Of a DNA stretch of 26,084 nt, positions 1 to 8,800 are shown piece after piece. The position numbers and the translations under genes are program-made. Each line of letters begins with the position of its first letter. Position 1 is the first letter of the stretch. The stretch lies in the NCBI GenBank assembly GCA_013043945.1, contig JABEUW010000055.1:1-26084 (forward strand), in the 5' to 3' direction. The notes beneath the pieces were generated by a model. That model did not search any database and had not been told where the DNA came from. It worked only from the letters and a program-made list of their open reading frames with translations. Origin of the DNA: Vulcanimicrobiota bacterium (GTDB taxonomy: Bacteria; Vulcanimicrobiota; Vulcanimicrobiia; Vulcanimicrobiales; Vulcanimicrobiaceae).

Positions 1-1
1 C

Positions 2-601
2 ATATCATTAGAGTCGCATTTCGAGCGACTCGCCGAACCTCGCCGGAGAGATTTACTGCAAGCGATCTCTGCATCGACGACGCGTATGTCGACGCTCTTC
101 GACGATTTCTTATTGCTATCGCGCGTCGACGCGGGCTCGCTCGCGTTACAGGACGAAAACGTCGATCCCCACCTCATCGTCAATGAAGCGCTCGGGAGGA
201 TGCGCAGCGAACATCCCTCGCGCCGATTCTCGGCCCGCACTCCAGACGAGATTCCCTACGTCCGCGGTGACGAAACACGAATCGTTCAGGTCTTATGCAA
301 CCTCCTTTCAAACGCCGTTCGGTACTCGCCAGCCGGAACCCAAATCGGCGTTAGCCTTCAAACGGTGAGATCGTACGTGCGCTTTTCGGTGCGGAATCAC
401 GGCCCGGGCATCCCCCACGAGGATCGCGAGCGACTTTTCACGCGATTCGGGCAGGTTGGAAAGCATCCCGATGGAACGGGGCTCGGCCTCTACTTAAGTC
501 GCCAGCTCGTCGAGCTGATGGGTGGGCAAATCGACTTTGAGAGCACGCCAAACGACGTAACGACCTTCTGGTTCTCGCTTCCCATCGCCGTAAAAGCGTA
601 A
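2..601 (+). CDS. Sensor histidine kinase, C-terminal part (5' end outside the window)
   Basis: The frame is open from base 2 with no stop, so the gene begins upstream of the window; the first in-frame ATG (base 86) lies inside the dimerisation helix and is unlikely to be the true start. The first roughly 45 residues end in LLLSRVDAG, typical of the second HisKA helix; the phosphoacceptor His must lie upstream. The HATPase_c domain follows, with an N-box (VLCNLLSNAVRYSP), a G1-like motif (NHGPGIP, where most kinases have D-x-G-x-G), an F-box (LFTRF) and a G2 box (GTGLGLYL). By family knowledge it autophosphorylates in response to a signal and passes the phosphate to a response regulator. The sensor domain and partner are not visible. 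The next gene starts 56 bases downstream. The histidine-kinase assignment is secure; the signal is unknown. Confidence 0.92.
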   Translation: MSLESHFERLAEPRRRDLLQAISASTTRMSTLFDDFLLLSRVDAGSLALQDENVDPHLIVNEALGRMRSEHPSRRFSARTPDEIPYVRGDETRIVQVLCNLLSNAVRYSPAGTQIGVSLQTVRSYVRFSVRNHGPGIPHEDRERLFTRFGQVGKHPDGTGLGLYLSRQLVELMGGQIDFESTPNDVTTFWFSLPIAVKA

Positions 602-637
602 ATCCGCCGCAAATACGGTAGGTTCGGGGCATTTACT

Positions 638-656
638 ATGCCGAACTATACGGCAT
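638..656. promoter_or_regulatory. Perfect inverted repeat just upstream of the typA start codon
   Basis: ATGCCG (638-643) and CGGCAT (651-656) are perfect inverted repeats separated by 7 bases, ending one base before the GTG start of typA. It could be an operator or a hairpin masking the start codon. A 6-bp stem can arise by chance, so this is a candidate only. No clear Shine-Dalgarno sequence precedes this GTG. Confidence 0.25.
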
Positions 657-657
657 C

Positions 658-2484
658 GTGAAAACTCGTGCCGATATCCGCAACGTCGCCATCATCGCCC
701 ATGTCGACCATGGGAAAACCACCCTCGTCGACGCCATGCTTCGCCAGAGCGGTATTTTCCGCGAAGGGCAGCAGGTAGAGACGCGCGTCATGGATTCCAA
801 CCCGCTCGAACGCGAGCGCGGTATTACCATTTTGGCGAAAAACACCGCGGTTCGGCATGGAGATTACAAGTTTAATATCGTCGATACGCCTGGGCACGCC
901 GATTTCGGCGGCGAGGTCGAGCGCGTATTACAGATGGTTCAGGGCGTGCTGCTTCTGGTCGACGCCGCCGAAGGCGTGATGCCGCAGACGCGCTTCGTGT
1001 TGCGCAAGGCGCTCGAACTCGACCTGCGCGTCATCGTCGCCGTCAATAAGATCGATCGAAAGGACGCACGGGCCCCCGAAGTCGTCAACGAAGTTTTCGA
1101 TCTCTTTATCGATCTCGGCGCAAACGACGAGCAGGCCGATTTCCCCGTCGTTTTTACCAATGGCAGGTTGGGAATCGCAAAACTCTCGTTGGAGGCCGAA
1201 TCGGATAGCCTCGAACCGCTCTTCGATATGCTGGCGCGACATATTCCCGAAGCACCTGCCGAAGAGGGCCCGTTACAACTCTTGATCTCGGCGATCGACC
1301 ATAATAAATATGTCGGGCGCATCGGCATCGGCCGCATCTTCCGCGGCACCTCGCGCGTGAACGCACCGATCGTTCGCGTCGCTCACGACGGCACGGTGAC
1401 CGGCGGATTGCGTTTGACGACCATGCTCACCTTCGCCGGGCTCGAACGCGTCGAGGTCAGCGAAGCGTCGGCCGGAGATATCGTTTGCGTTTCCGGCATC
1501 GAAAATCTCAACATCGGCGATACGATCGCCGATGCCTCCGCACCCGAAGCGATCCCTGCGGTCGCGGTCGACGAACCGACGGTCTCGATGTTTTTCTCGG
1601 TCAACAACTCACCGTTCGCCGGCAAAGAGGGCAAGTTCGTCACCTCGCGCCAAATTCGCGAGCGTTTGATGCGCGAGCTCGAATCGAACGTCGCTCTGCG
1701 CGTCGCCGATACCGAATCCGCCGATACCTTCGAAGTTCGCGGCCGCGGCGAACTCCATCTCTCTATCCTCATCGAAACGATGCGCCGTGAGGGCTACGAG
1801 ATGGCGGTCTCCAAACCGCAAGTGATCCTCACCGAACGCGACGGCAAAAAGTTCGAGCCGGTCGAATACGTTGTCGTCGACGTTCCCGAAGAGTACGCCG
1901 GAGCCGTTATCGAGGCACTCGGCAAACGGAAAGCCGTGATGTCGAACATGATCAACATCGGAGACTCCCGTCGCCTCGAATACACGATGCCGACGCGCGC
2001 GATCTTCGGGCTTCGCGGCGAGCTCCTGACGTTAACCCGCGGTACCGCCGTCATGTCGCACACCTACTACGATCACGAAGCATGGCAAGGCGATCTGCCG
2101 GGGCGCAGCGTCGGTGCGCTGGTCGCGAGCGATACCGGCCGCGCGACGGCGTACGCTCTCGCAGGCGTCGAACAGCGCGGACGTTTCTTCGTCGGCGCGG
2201 GAACCGATATCTACGAAGGCATGGTTGTGGGCCGGGCAAACGACGATAAGGATATCGCGCTCAACGTCGTCCGCGAGAAAAAACTTACCAACATGCGCGC
2301 TTCGGGCTCCGACGATAACGTCAAGCTCGCGCCGCCCGACGAACTCTCGCTCGAACGAGCGATCGAATTCATCGACGACGACGAGCTCGTCGAGGTGACG
2401 CCGAAATCGATTCGCTTGCGCAAACGCATTCTCGACGAAGGCGAGCGCCTGAAAGCACGGCGACGGGAGCGCACGACCGCTTGA
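658..2484 (+). CDS. typA: Ribosome-associated translational GTPase TypA/BipA
   Basis: A 608-residue protein, the normal length for TypA/BipA, an EF-G-like GTPase that binds 70S ribosomes and helps large-subunit assembly and stress adaptation. Visible motifs: P-loop AHVDHGKT (about residues 14-21), ERERGITI (about 51-58), DTPGH (76-80) and NKID (130-133). EF-G-like domains II, III and V follow, then the TypA-specific C-terminal domain with the RxRKRxLDE-like end (RLRKRILDE). The GTG start at 658 gives the canonical N-terminus KTRADIRNVAIIAHVDHGK. No good ribosome-binding site precedes it, and a 6-bp inverted repeat sits directly upstream. Its stop overlaps the TTG start of the mscL-like gene by four bases, indicating co-translation. 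Identity is near certain. Confidence 0.97.
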   Translation: MKTRADIRNVAIIAHVDHGKTTLVDAMLRQSGIFREGQQVETRVMDSNPLERERGITILAKNTAVRHGDYKFNIVDTPGHADFGGEVERVLQMVQGVLLLVDAAEGVMPQTRFVLRKALELDLRVIVAVNKIDRKDARAPEVVNEVFDLFIDLGANDEQADFPVVFTNGRLGIAKLSLEAESDSLEPLFDMLARHIPEAPAEEGPLQLLISAIDHNKYVGRIGIGRIFRGTSRVNAPIVRVAHDGTVTGGLRLTTMLTFAGLERVEVSEASAGDIVCVSGIENLNIGDTIADASAPEAIPAVAVDEPTVSMFFSVNNSPFAGKEGKFVTSRQIRERLMRELESNVALRVADTESADTFEVRGRGELHLSILIETMRREGYEMAVSKPQVILTERDGKKFEPVEYVVVDVPEEYAGAVIEALGKRKAVMSNMINIGDSRRLEYTMPTRAIFGLRGELLTLTRGTAVMSHTYYDHEAWQGDLPGRSVGALVASDTGRATAYALAGVEQRGRFFVGAGTDIYEGMVVGRANDDKDIALNVVREKKLTNMRASGSDDNVKLAPPDELSLERAIEFIDDDELVEVTPKSIRLRKRILDEGERLKARRRERTTA

Positions 2485-2903
2485 GGCAACTGGTGAAGGG
2501 TTTCGCCCAATTTCTCGTGCGCGGGAGAGTGGTCGATCTCGCCGTCGCCTTCGTCATCGGCGGCGCTGCGGGGAGCTTCATCAACTCGTTCGTAACCAAT
2601 CTCTTCTCGCCGCTGCTCGCTGCAATTTTCGGGCAGCACGAAATTTCGCGCGCGAGCATCGTGCTCAACCACTCCTCGATCGCCTACGGCAAATTCATCG
2701 ATTCGACGATCTCGTTCTTGCTGGTCGCAGGTGCGGTCTATTTCTTCGTGATCGTGCCCTCGAACCGACTCGCCGTAAACGGCGTGCTCTCGGGGCTCTC
2801 GAGTCCCACGCTCAAAAAGTGCCCCGAGTGCGCAGCCGAGATTCCCAAGAGCGCGCGCCGCTGCATGTACTGCACACAGCTCGTCGCGAGCGACGAAGGG
2901 TAG
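2481..2903 (+). CDS. mscL: MscL-like large-conductance mechanosensitive channel with C-terminal zinc ribbon
   Basis: A 140-residue inner-membrane protein. The N-terminus (FAQFLVRGRVVDLAVAFVIG) matches the conserved MscL amphipathic helix and first membrane segment (about residues 6-45); a second hydrophobic segment lies at about 72-93. MscL forms a homopentamer that opens under membrane tension to release solutes during osmotic downshock. After TM2, where E. coli MscL has a short helical bundle, this protein carries a CxxC-x10-CxxC zinc ribbon (C114, C117, C128, C131). The TTG start at 2481 overlaps the typA stop (TTGA); a GTG at 2493 giving MKGFAQFL is an alternative. Zinc-ribbon-tailed MscL homologues are known in some Gram-positive bacteria, so the fusion is not unique. 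It ends 10 bases from the convergent envelope operon. Family assignment is strong; the tail's role is unknown. Confidence 0.88.
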   Translation: MRQLVKGFAQFLVRGRVVDLAVAFVIGGAAGSFINSFVTNLFSPLLAAIFGQHEISRASIVLNHSSIAYGKFIDSTISFLLVAGAVYFFVIVPSNRLAVNGVLSGLSSPTLKKCPECAAEIPKSARRCMYCTQLVASDEG

Positions 2904-2913
2904 ATCGATCCAC

Positions 2914-5874
2914 CTATTTTGCCTGAACGGCGAAGGTGATCGTGCCTTGATTTGTTTTCCCGGTTACGCCGAAGGGGAAGAGTTGAAAGGCCGTTCCCCC
3001 GATCTGCGCAGTAAATGTTTTCGAGCCGATGGTATTGCCCGTAAACGTCGTGCCTGCCGTGCTATCGCCGCAAAGGCTCGTGCCGGAGCCGCACGACGCA
3101 TTGCTCACGCCGGCGCCGAGCACCGAGAGCAGTCCATTGCTAAACGCGCCCCAATTCGGAATGCTCGTCTGGCTCGCGCTGCTGAGCGTACCGTTTTCAG
3201 TGATGACCAGGCTCCCAGCGGAGGTGGGCAATAACGGATCGGGGGTATCGTTCACGAGTCCCGTTTCCGAGCTCGCCCCGGCGACGATATTCCGATAATC
3301 GATGCTGTACCGAAGAATCCCCGTGGGGCAGACACCCAAAACGTTGTAGGCCGGAGCGACCCCAGCCGGGCAGCCGTTTGAGACGACGGTAACGCTCTTT
3401 GTGAGCGGCACGAAGCCGGCGTAGAGCTCGTTATGGGTCGCATTCGAGTAGGTCGTGCCCGAGGTGCCGTCGTCGACGGCAAAGAGACTTGCATCGTAAC
3501 GAGTGAAGGCCGTAATGTTCGTTCCGAGCGGCGGCGTATAGACCGCCCAAACGACATCGTAGGGGTCGCCGTTGGGGTCATTGGCGATCGGGTTTCCCGA
3601 TCCGGCGTTGACCGGTGGAAGTGCGTTGGGATCCATGCAATAGATCGCGACCGCCGTATTCCCCGCGGCTTGTCCGATTTGATCCCAGCTGCTTCCGAAC
3701 CCAAAGCCATTCATGCAACTCGTGTACGGGCTCGTGCCATACGTCACGTTGATCGTGCAGTCGGCTCCATTCCCACCCGTCCCGCTTCCCGGCGTACCCG
3801 TTCCATTGTCGGAGCAGAGCTGCACCGTCCATCCCAGCGGTGCTTGCGCGGTGATCGTGATATCGTGGAAGTTACCGTCGGGACTGTTGTAATAGAGGGC
3901 ATTCGGAATCGCAATACTTGGAGGCGAGGCCGAGTATTGGAATGTATTGCCGATCGGGCTCCCCGGCGTCGTCGATGAGTTCGTTAAGCTGACACCTGTC
4001 GGCGGGGCGAAACCACGCGCGGTGAAGTCGTTACTATTCGTCGTCGGTACGACGCCGTCAAAACTCCCACTGGCATTCGCTCCATACGAAGCCGTCGTTC
4101 CCGTTGCCTGCGTGTTCACCGGACCGACGAGCAGCGGACTCGCAGTTGGGTTATAGCACTCGGCGCCGGAGCTGATACCGGGAATTTGGTTCGCGCTCAC
4201 CGTGAGGGTGACGCCGGCGGTGCCCGCGGTTGCACCGTAGCTGGTGGCGTTCGTCGTGGTCGTTCCCGATGAACCACCGCTCGCCGCAGCACTGACGGGG
4301 CTGCTCGACATGACGATGCCGCCACCGCCGCCGCCCCCCGGGCCGTGCTGCTGGCTGTACGTCGTCGGCGCGGCATTCGCCGTCGTGCCGGCGGCGCCGT
4401 TCGCAGCGACGGTGATGCCCGAAAAAGTCGATGGCGAGGTCACGATAATCGTACCACCCGCACCGCCACCACCGCCGCCATCGTTCGCCGGCGCTAACCC
4501 GGGATATCCATCGGCCTGGATCGTTGCCGTGGAACCGCTCGTCTGCGCGATTCGTAGCAGAACGATACCGCCTCCAGGGCCGCCCGAGCTTCCATAGTTG
4601 TTGTACGCATTGTTATCGGAATTGTTATTGTTGGCACCGGCGCCGCCGCCGCCGCCCAAAAACGCGCGCGTGGGAGCGATCGATACCGGTGCGATCGCCG
4701 AGCCGCCTCGACCGCCGATATCGTGAAAATTGCTCGCGCTGTACGTTTTCGTTCCACTGGAATAGGGATACTGATCGTACTCGGCGGTATTTACGGAGTA
4801 GGTCGGCGTCCAGGGGTAGCCGCCGTTGCCACCGGCACCGCCGTTACCACCACCACCGCCGCCGGTGTTCTGGTCGTTGGCGAGTGGATCGTCGTCGGTA
4901 CCGCCGCCGCCGGCGTTGCCGGGCGCTCCGCGCGCCTGATCGCCTCCGGGGTAACCGTCAGCGCCGGAACTGGTAATCTGCGGCCCCGCCGGAGCGCTGG
5001 GATTCGAGAAATTCGTATAGTCGAAGACGTAGTTCGGCGATCCCATAACGCCCTCGCCTTTCGATCCGTCGGCGGGCGGCGAGAGGGTCGTCGAACTCTC
5101 CATATAATCGCTGGTCGACCATCCGGAGGGGGACTTGGTTTGGACGGTTTTGCCGCCTCCGCGGAATCCGTCGGCCGTCGCGTAGATCGTCGCTCCGCCG
5201 AGATTCAGCGTCGATGCGAGATCGAGTGCCGCAACGCCTCCAGTCGAACCATCCCATGGAGCGCCGGCAAAATTGCTCGAGAGCGTCGCGGTGAGGTATT
5301 GCGGCACGCGGATAATTTGGTAGGTTTTGCGCCCCGATGTGAGGGTCGCCGAAGCGTTCGTATAGCTATTCAGTAAGCCGCCACCCGCGCCGGTGCTGAC
5401 AATCGTCACCGTCGAGCCGGTCACGGCCGTCACCTTCACGTATTCGTAGAGACCCGCGTTCCCGAGCGATGTATATCCAGTTCCGTCGTTGCCGGCCACA
5501 CCGATCGATCCCGTACCACTGCCGTACGTCGGTCCGTTGACGGCGTTAAACGAGCCGTCTTGCATCTGGATGATGAGGAGCTCGTCCCCTTTTGCAACGG
5601 CCGTGCTCGCTCCACCATTGGCCGTATCTATCGTGCCGAGCGAGAGCGTCGTCGAGCCGGCAGCAATCGTTCCAGCGGGTGGAATATAGTAGGTATTGTA
5701 GACTCCGTTCAAGGTTCCCGGAGAACCATCTTTACCGGGCGTTCCGCAGACGACGCTCCCAGCCGCGCGCACCGAGCGAACGCTCACGAACGAAGTGCTC
5801 GCGGCAAGAAGCGCGACCTGCGAGGTGACGATCGCCAGCGCGATCGCGCGACGGAGCCTATCGCGCAACGCCAT
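2914..5874 (-). CDS. Large secreted glycine-rich protein with shared C-terminal module
   Basis: The product (986 residues) is not a family I can name. A basic N-terminus and hydrophobic stretch form a signal peptide with likely cleavage near residue 37 (VRA-AG). Residues about 40-230 are Ser/Thr/Gly-rich and look beta-stranded. Residues about 300-560 are extremely glycine-rich, with repeated G5-G7 runs followed by short hydrophobic strands such as GGIVLLR and GGTIIVTS, resembling glycine-rich surface proteins of other diderms. Residues about 600-986 are homologous by eye to the end of the 830-residue protein in this operon, including SNGCPAGV and YSIDYRN. The ATG start has a good SD (AAGGAGT) that overlaps the stop of the barrel gene 3 bases upstream, so the two are coupled. 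It is the last gene of the five-gene operon. A surface or matrix role is inferred. Confidence 0.85.
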   Translation of the reverse strand: MALRDRLRRAIALAIVTSQVALLAASTSFVSVRSVRAAGSVVCGTPGKDGSPGTLNGVYNTYYIPPAGTIAAGSTTLSLGTIDTANGGASTAVAKGDELLIIQMQDGSFNAVNGPTYGSGTGSIGVAGNDGTGYTSLGNAGLYEYVKVTAVTGSTVTIVSTGAGGGLLNSYTNASATLTSGRKTYQIIRVPQYLTATLSSNFAGAPWDGSTGGVAALDLASTLNLGGATIYATADGFRGGGKTVQTKSPSGWSTSDYMESSTTLSPPADGSKGEGVMGSPNYVFDYTNFSNPSAPAGPQITSSGADGYPGGDQARGAPGNAGGGGTDDDPLANDQNTGGGGGGNGGAGGNGGYPWTPTYSVNTAEYDQYPYSSGTKTYSASNFHDIGGRGGSAIAPVSIAPTRAFLGGGGGAGANNNNSDNNAYNNYGSSGGPGGGIVLLRIAQTSGSTATIQADGYPGLAPANDGGGGGGAGGTIIVTSPSTFSGITVAANGAAGTTANAAPTTYSQQHGPGGGGGGGIVMSSSPVSAAASGGSSGTTTTNATSYGATAGTAGVTLTVSANQIPGISSGAECYNPTASPLLVGPVNTQATGTTASYGANASGSFDGVVPTTNSNDFTARGFAPPTGVSLTNSSTTPGSPIGNTFQYSASPPSIAIPNALYYNSPDGNFHDITITAQAPLGWTVQLCSDNGTGTPGSGTGGNGADCTINVTYGTSPYTSCMNGFGFGSSWDQIGQAAGNTAVAIYCMDPNALPPVNAGSGNPIANDPNGDPYDVVWAVYTPPLGTNITAFTRYDASLFAVDDGTSGTTYSNATHNELYAGFVPLTKSVTVVSNGCPAGVAPAYNVLGVCPTGILRYSIDYRNIVAGASSETGLVNDTPDPLLPTSAGSLVITENGTLSSASQTSIPNWGAFSNGLLSVLGAGVSNASCGSGTSLCGDSTAGTTFTGNTIGSKTFTAQIGGTAFQLFPFGVTGKTNQGTITFAVQAK
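2917..4074 (-). other. C-terminal shared module, copy A (in the 986-residue protein)
   Basis: Residues about 601-986 correspond block by block to the end of the 830-residue protein encoded at the other end of the operon. Shared landmarks in order are GSFDG, NDFTA, STTPG, GWTV, a H(N/D)ELY segment, LTKS, SNGCPAGV, a CP(T/G)G segment, Y(S)xDYRN, AGSL(V/L), (I/V)PNW and an IGG(T/A)xF strand near the end. Cys835 and Cys849 match the paired cysteines of the other copy with identical spacing. The position at the extreme C-terminus of both proteins suggests a sorting, anchoring or assembly role (inference). Confidence 0.75.
4195..4977 (-). repeat. Low-complexity glycine-rich coding repeat region
   Basis: This part of the 986-residue gene encodes irregular glycine runs (four to seven Gly) alternating with short beta-like strands, roughly residues 300-560. 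On the + strand it reads as clustered CCG/CCA/GCC triplets, which explains a spurious proline-rich reading frame on that strand. The repeats are degenerate in DNA, so they are protein-level repeats and not a recent expansion. Confidence 0.8.
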
Positions 5875-5877
5875 TCT

Positions 5878-8800
5878 CTACTCCTTCCCCCAGCCGAATA
5901 TACGATTGACGAGCGTCGTCATGGTGATATAGAGGCCGCGGCGCGTTGGCGCGGCGGTCATCGTCGGATCGCTCGCGCCAATAAACGTATACCCAACGGC
6001 AACTCGCGCCGAATCGCCGATGGAGTATCCGAGTTCGGCGGCCAAGGTCGTGCTATCGGCCCCGGGGACCGCAGGCACGAGAAACTCTCGCGCCGAGCCT
6101 GCAAGATCGAAAGCACCGTGAAAACGATGGCTGTACCGAACCGCAAACATCGAGGTATGCGCTGCAAAAAACGAGTCGCCGCTGAGCTTATAGGCATAGC
6201 GACCCGCGAGTTGGTCGCGTTCGCTGACTCGCCAGAGCTCTTCGCTGGAAATGACGTCATTGATTCCATCGGTAAGGCCGGTGGCGTTGGTTCGCGTATA
6301 GTTCACCAGGGTTATAAAACGGTCGTTGGAGAGCGAACGGCGCGCGATCGATAGGCGATCCTGAATCTCCATCGCGTTCGCCGAGAAGGCGCGTTGCAAC
6401 GTTCCAACCGCGGAGATCGTCGAGGTCACCCTCCCCGCAAGCGCGAGAGCGAAGGTCGCCCCGCCCCCGAGGCCGGTGCGGTTTTGCAATGAAAAACTCG
6501 ATCGAAAACGCCTTCCATCGGTATATCCCAGTTGCGTTCCATAGACGCTAAAACCACCGAGTGTCGAGCTTACCGCACCGGCGTTTTGAAGAAACGCATT
6601 CCCGATCCAATGCTTACCGAAGCGAAAACGCTGCTGAACCCCCGACTCACTGTAAAGGTTCATCGCGTTCCCAACCTGCATAATATTATATGATTGCGAA
6701 ATCGTGGTGGTAGGGGAGAGGCTTTGCAAAAATCCAAATTGATAGGAACGCGTTGAGGGCACGCCATAGGCGCTCCCCGTTGCAGCATTGCCGATCGTAG
6801 CCGACGGTTGCGAACTGCGTAGCATACGGGCAAATATACGCGTCTTCGAAGCAATCGCATAGTCGAGCTCGATCTGCGTCTGCGTCGGCTGCGTCGAGCC
6901 GACGTCGCTCCCCGCAAGCGTCAAGTACTGTTGGAACATCGCCGTCAGTCGCTTCGTTGGGCGATAGGTCAGCCCTACCTGAGCTTGCGTCTGTGTCAGA
7001 GCGGCCGGCAGCACGGTGGTCGGCGCGCTGCTCGGCCCCACGTTCGGCGCCGCTATTCCTACGTGCTGTTGATGGCGATCGATACCGACGAGGAACGAAA
7101 GCTTTTTCAGCGGTGAATCGATCCACTCAAATAGCGCGTCGCTAAATGAATTCGGCGACGTCGCGGTACGGCTCGCCGCCCCCGAATAGGCGAGCAAGAG
7201 ACTCGAATGCTCTCCCAAGTGATGGGTCGCAGAGAGCCGGTACGTCGAGAGACCCGGCGTCGAGACGCCGCCGAAGGGATCTTGGTAGCCCGCCGAGGTT
7301 GCGGCAGAGCTGAGGTCGAGGGTATCGTTGCGCCCGTGAATATGCGCTGAAAATGCAAACGCAGAGCCGGTGCTACCGAGCACCGCCAGGCTCACCGCAG
7401 TCGGAACCGCTCCTGCGCTCGTTGCATGGGAGATGCTCCACGAGCCATTCCGCCAGGTGTGAAGCAAGGATTGCGAGGAGAGGCCAAAGTTCTGCGTCCC
7501 GGTGGCATCGTTGACGTACCCCAGACTCAACTTCGTGTTCCGTCGCCGCCCCATCGCAATCGAGATGTCGCCGCCGGTGCTTTGAGAATTGACGCCCGGC
7601 CCCGAGTATTGATAACTGATGGAGATCTCTTGAGGATCGAAATTCGCATCGTAGGGAAGCGGTATATTAATAAATCGAAGCACGCCGGTCGCATAGTCGA
7701 TCGTATAATCGACGTTTCTAATGAGCGGTGTCTCGGAAAGAACGGCCCCGGTCTGACGGTCGAGCGCGATCAGTTGCAGATAGTCCGAGCCGACGACGAT
7801 ATTGGGGTTTAGATTTCGCTGCAGCGTTGCAAGACCGGCCGCGGGTACCGTCATCGATACAAACGCTTCTTGATTTTTTGCCGTGAAGCCCCGCAGCCGT
7901 ACGCTTCCGGTTCGGCCCAAGGCAAGATCGGCTCTCGCTCCGCTAAGCAATTGGTGGAAGGCTCCCACCTCCGAACTGCCGATCGTTGCATCGTAGCGCC
8001 CCCATAAAAGCGAACTCAAGCCGCGATCCAACCGCATATAGAGATGATCGGCGGAGAGCAATGGTGAGTAGAGCGAGGAGCTATCCCCGTAGGTAAGGTA
8101 AGGACGTTCGTTCGGGTCTTGCGTGTAGGGCCCGAGGGAAGAGAGCGGAGCTAAACGGTTCTGCGATTCATACGCGAACGTGAGCAACGAGTCACGCCCA
8201 ACCGTTCCGCTCGCATAGATGCCGAGGCGCTGACGTCGCGAGCCGCCGTTGTCGGCGATCGCCGATCCATCGACGGTTCCCGGAACGCTTCCAGCGCCGA
8301 GCTGCGCGATCCCATTGACGAATGCATGGCGCAACATCGGTGCGAGATAGAATTCAGCGAGTTCGTCGATTGAAGCAACGCGTACCGCGACCGAGACGCG
8401 CCCGGGGACGATTCCCGGAAGCAAATGTATGTACGCGTTTCCTTCTTGACCGATCGTCCCCTCGTAACGCTTCGACCCGTTGTTCGGCGAAGCCGGGGCC
8501 CGCGGCGTTAAGGCTTGCCCGGGAAGCCTTCTTCGCGGCCTCCTTCTCCGCGAGCGATCGAGAATCCGAACGTCACCGCTCCGAATCGTGACGACGACTC
8601 GACTGCCGGGTGCGGCCGGATGATGCCACCGGTCGAGCGCGAAAATTCGGAGCGTAATCGGCGTATGCCCGTCGGCAACGGGGCGCCCTTCAGGTTGCAC
8701 GATGATGCTTTCGGGCGCACCGGGGCCGTACACCAGCTCGTGGACGATATCGCCTCGCAATCCGGCGGCACCGAGCGGAATGGCGGTTAAATCGTTTGGG

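Noticed and set aside
4244..4597. Proline-rich + strand reading frame
   Set aside because: The proline runs are the reverse complement of glycine codons in the 986-aa secreted protein.
4195..4977. CRISPR array or tandem DNA repeat in the triplet-rich region
   Set aside because: No constant repeat-spacer pattern; periodicity is three bases and coding, reflecting glycine runs.
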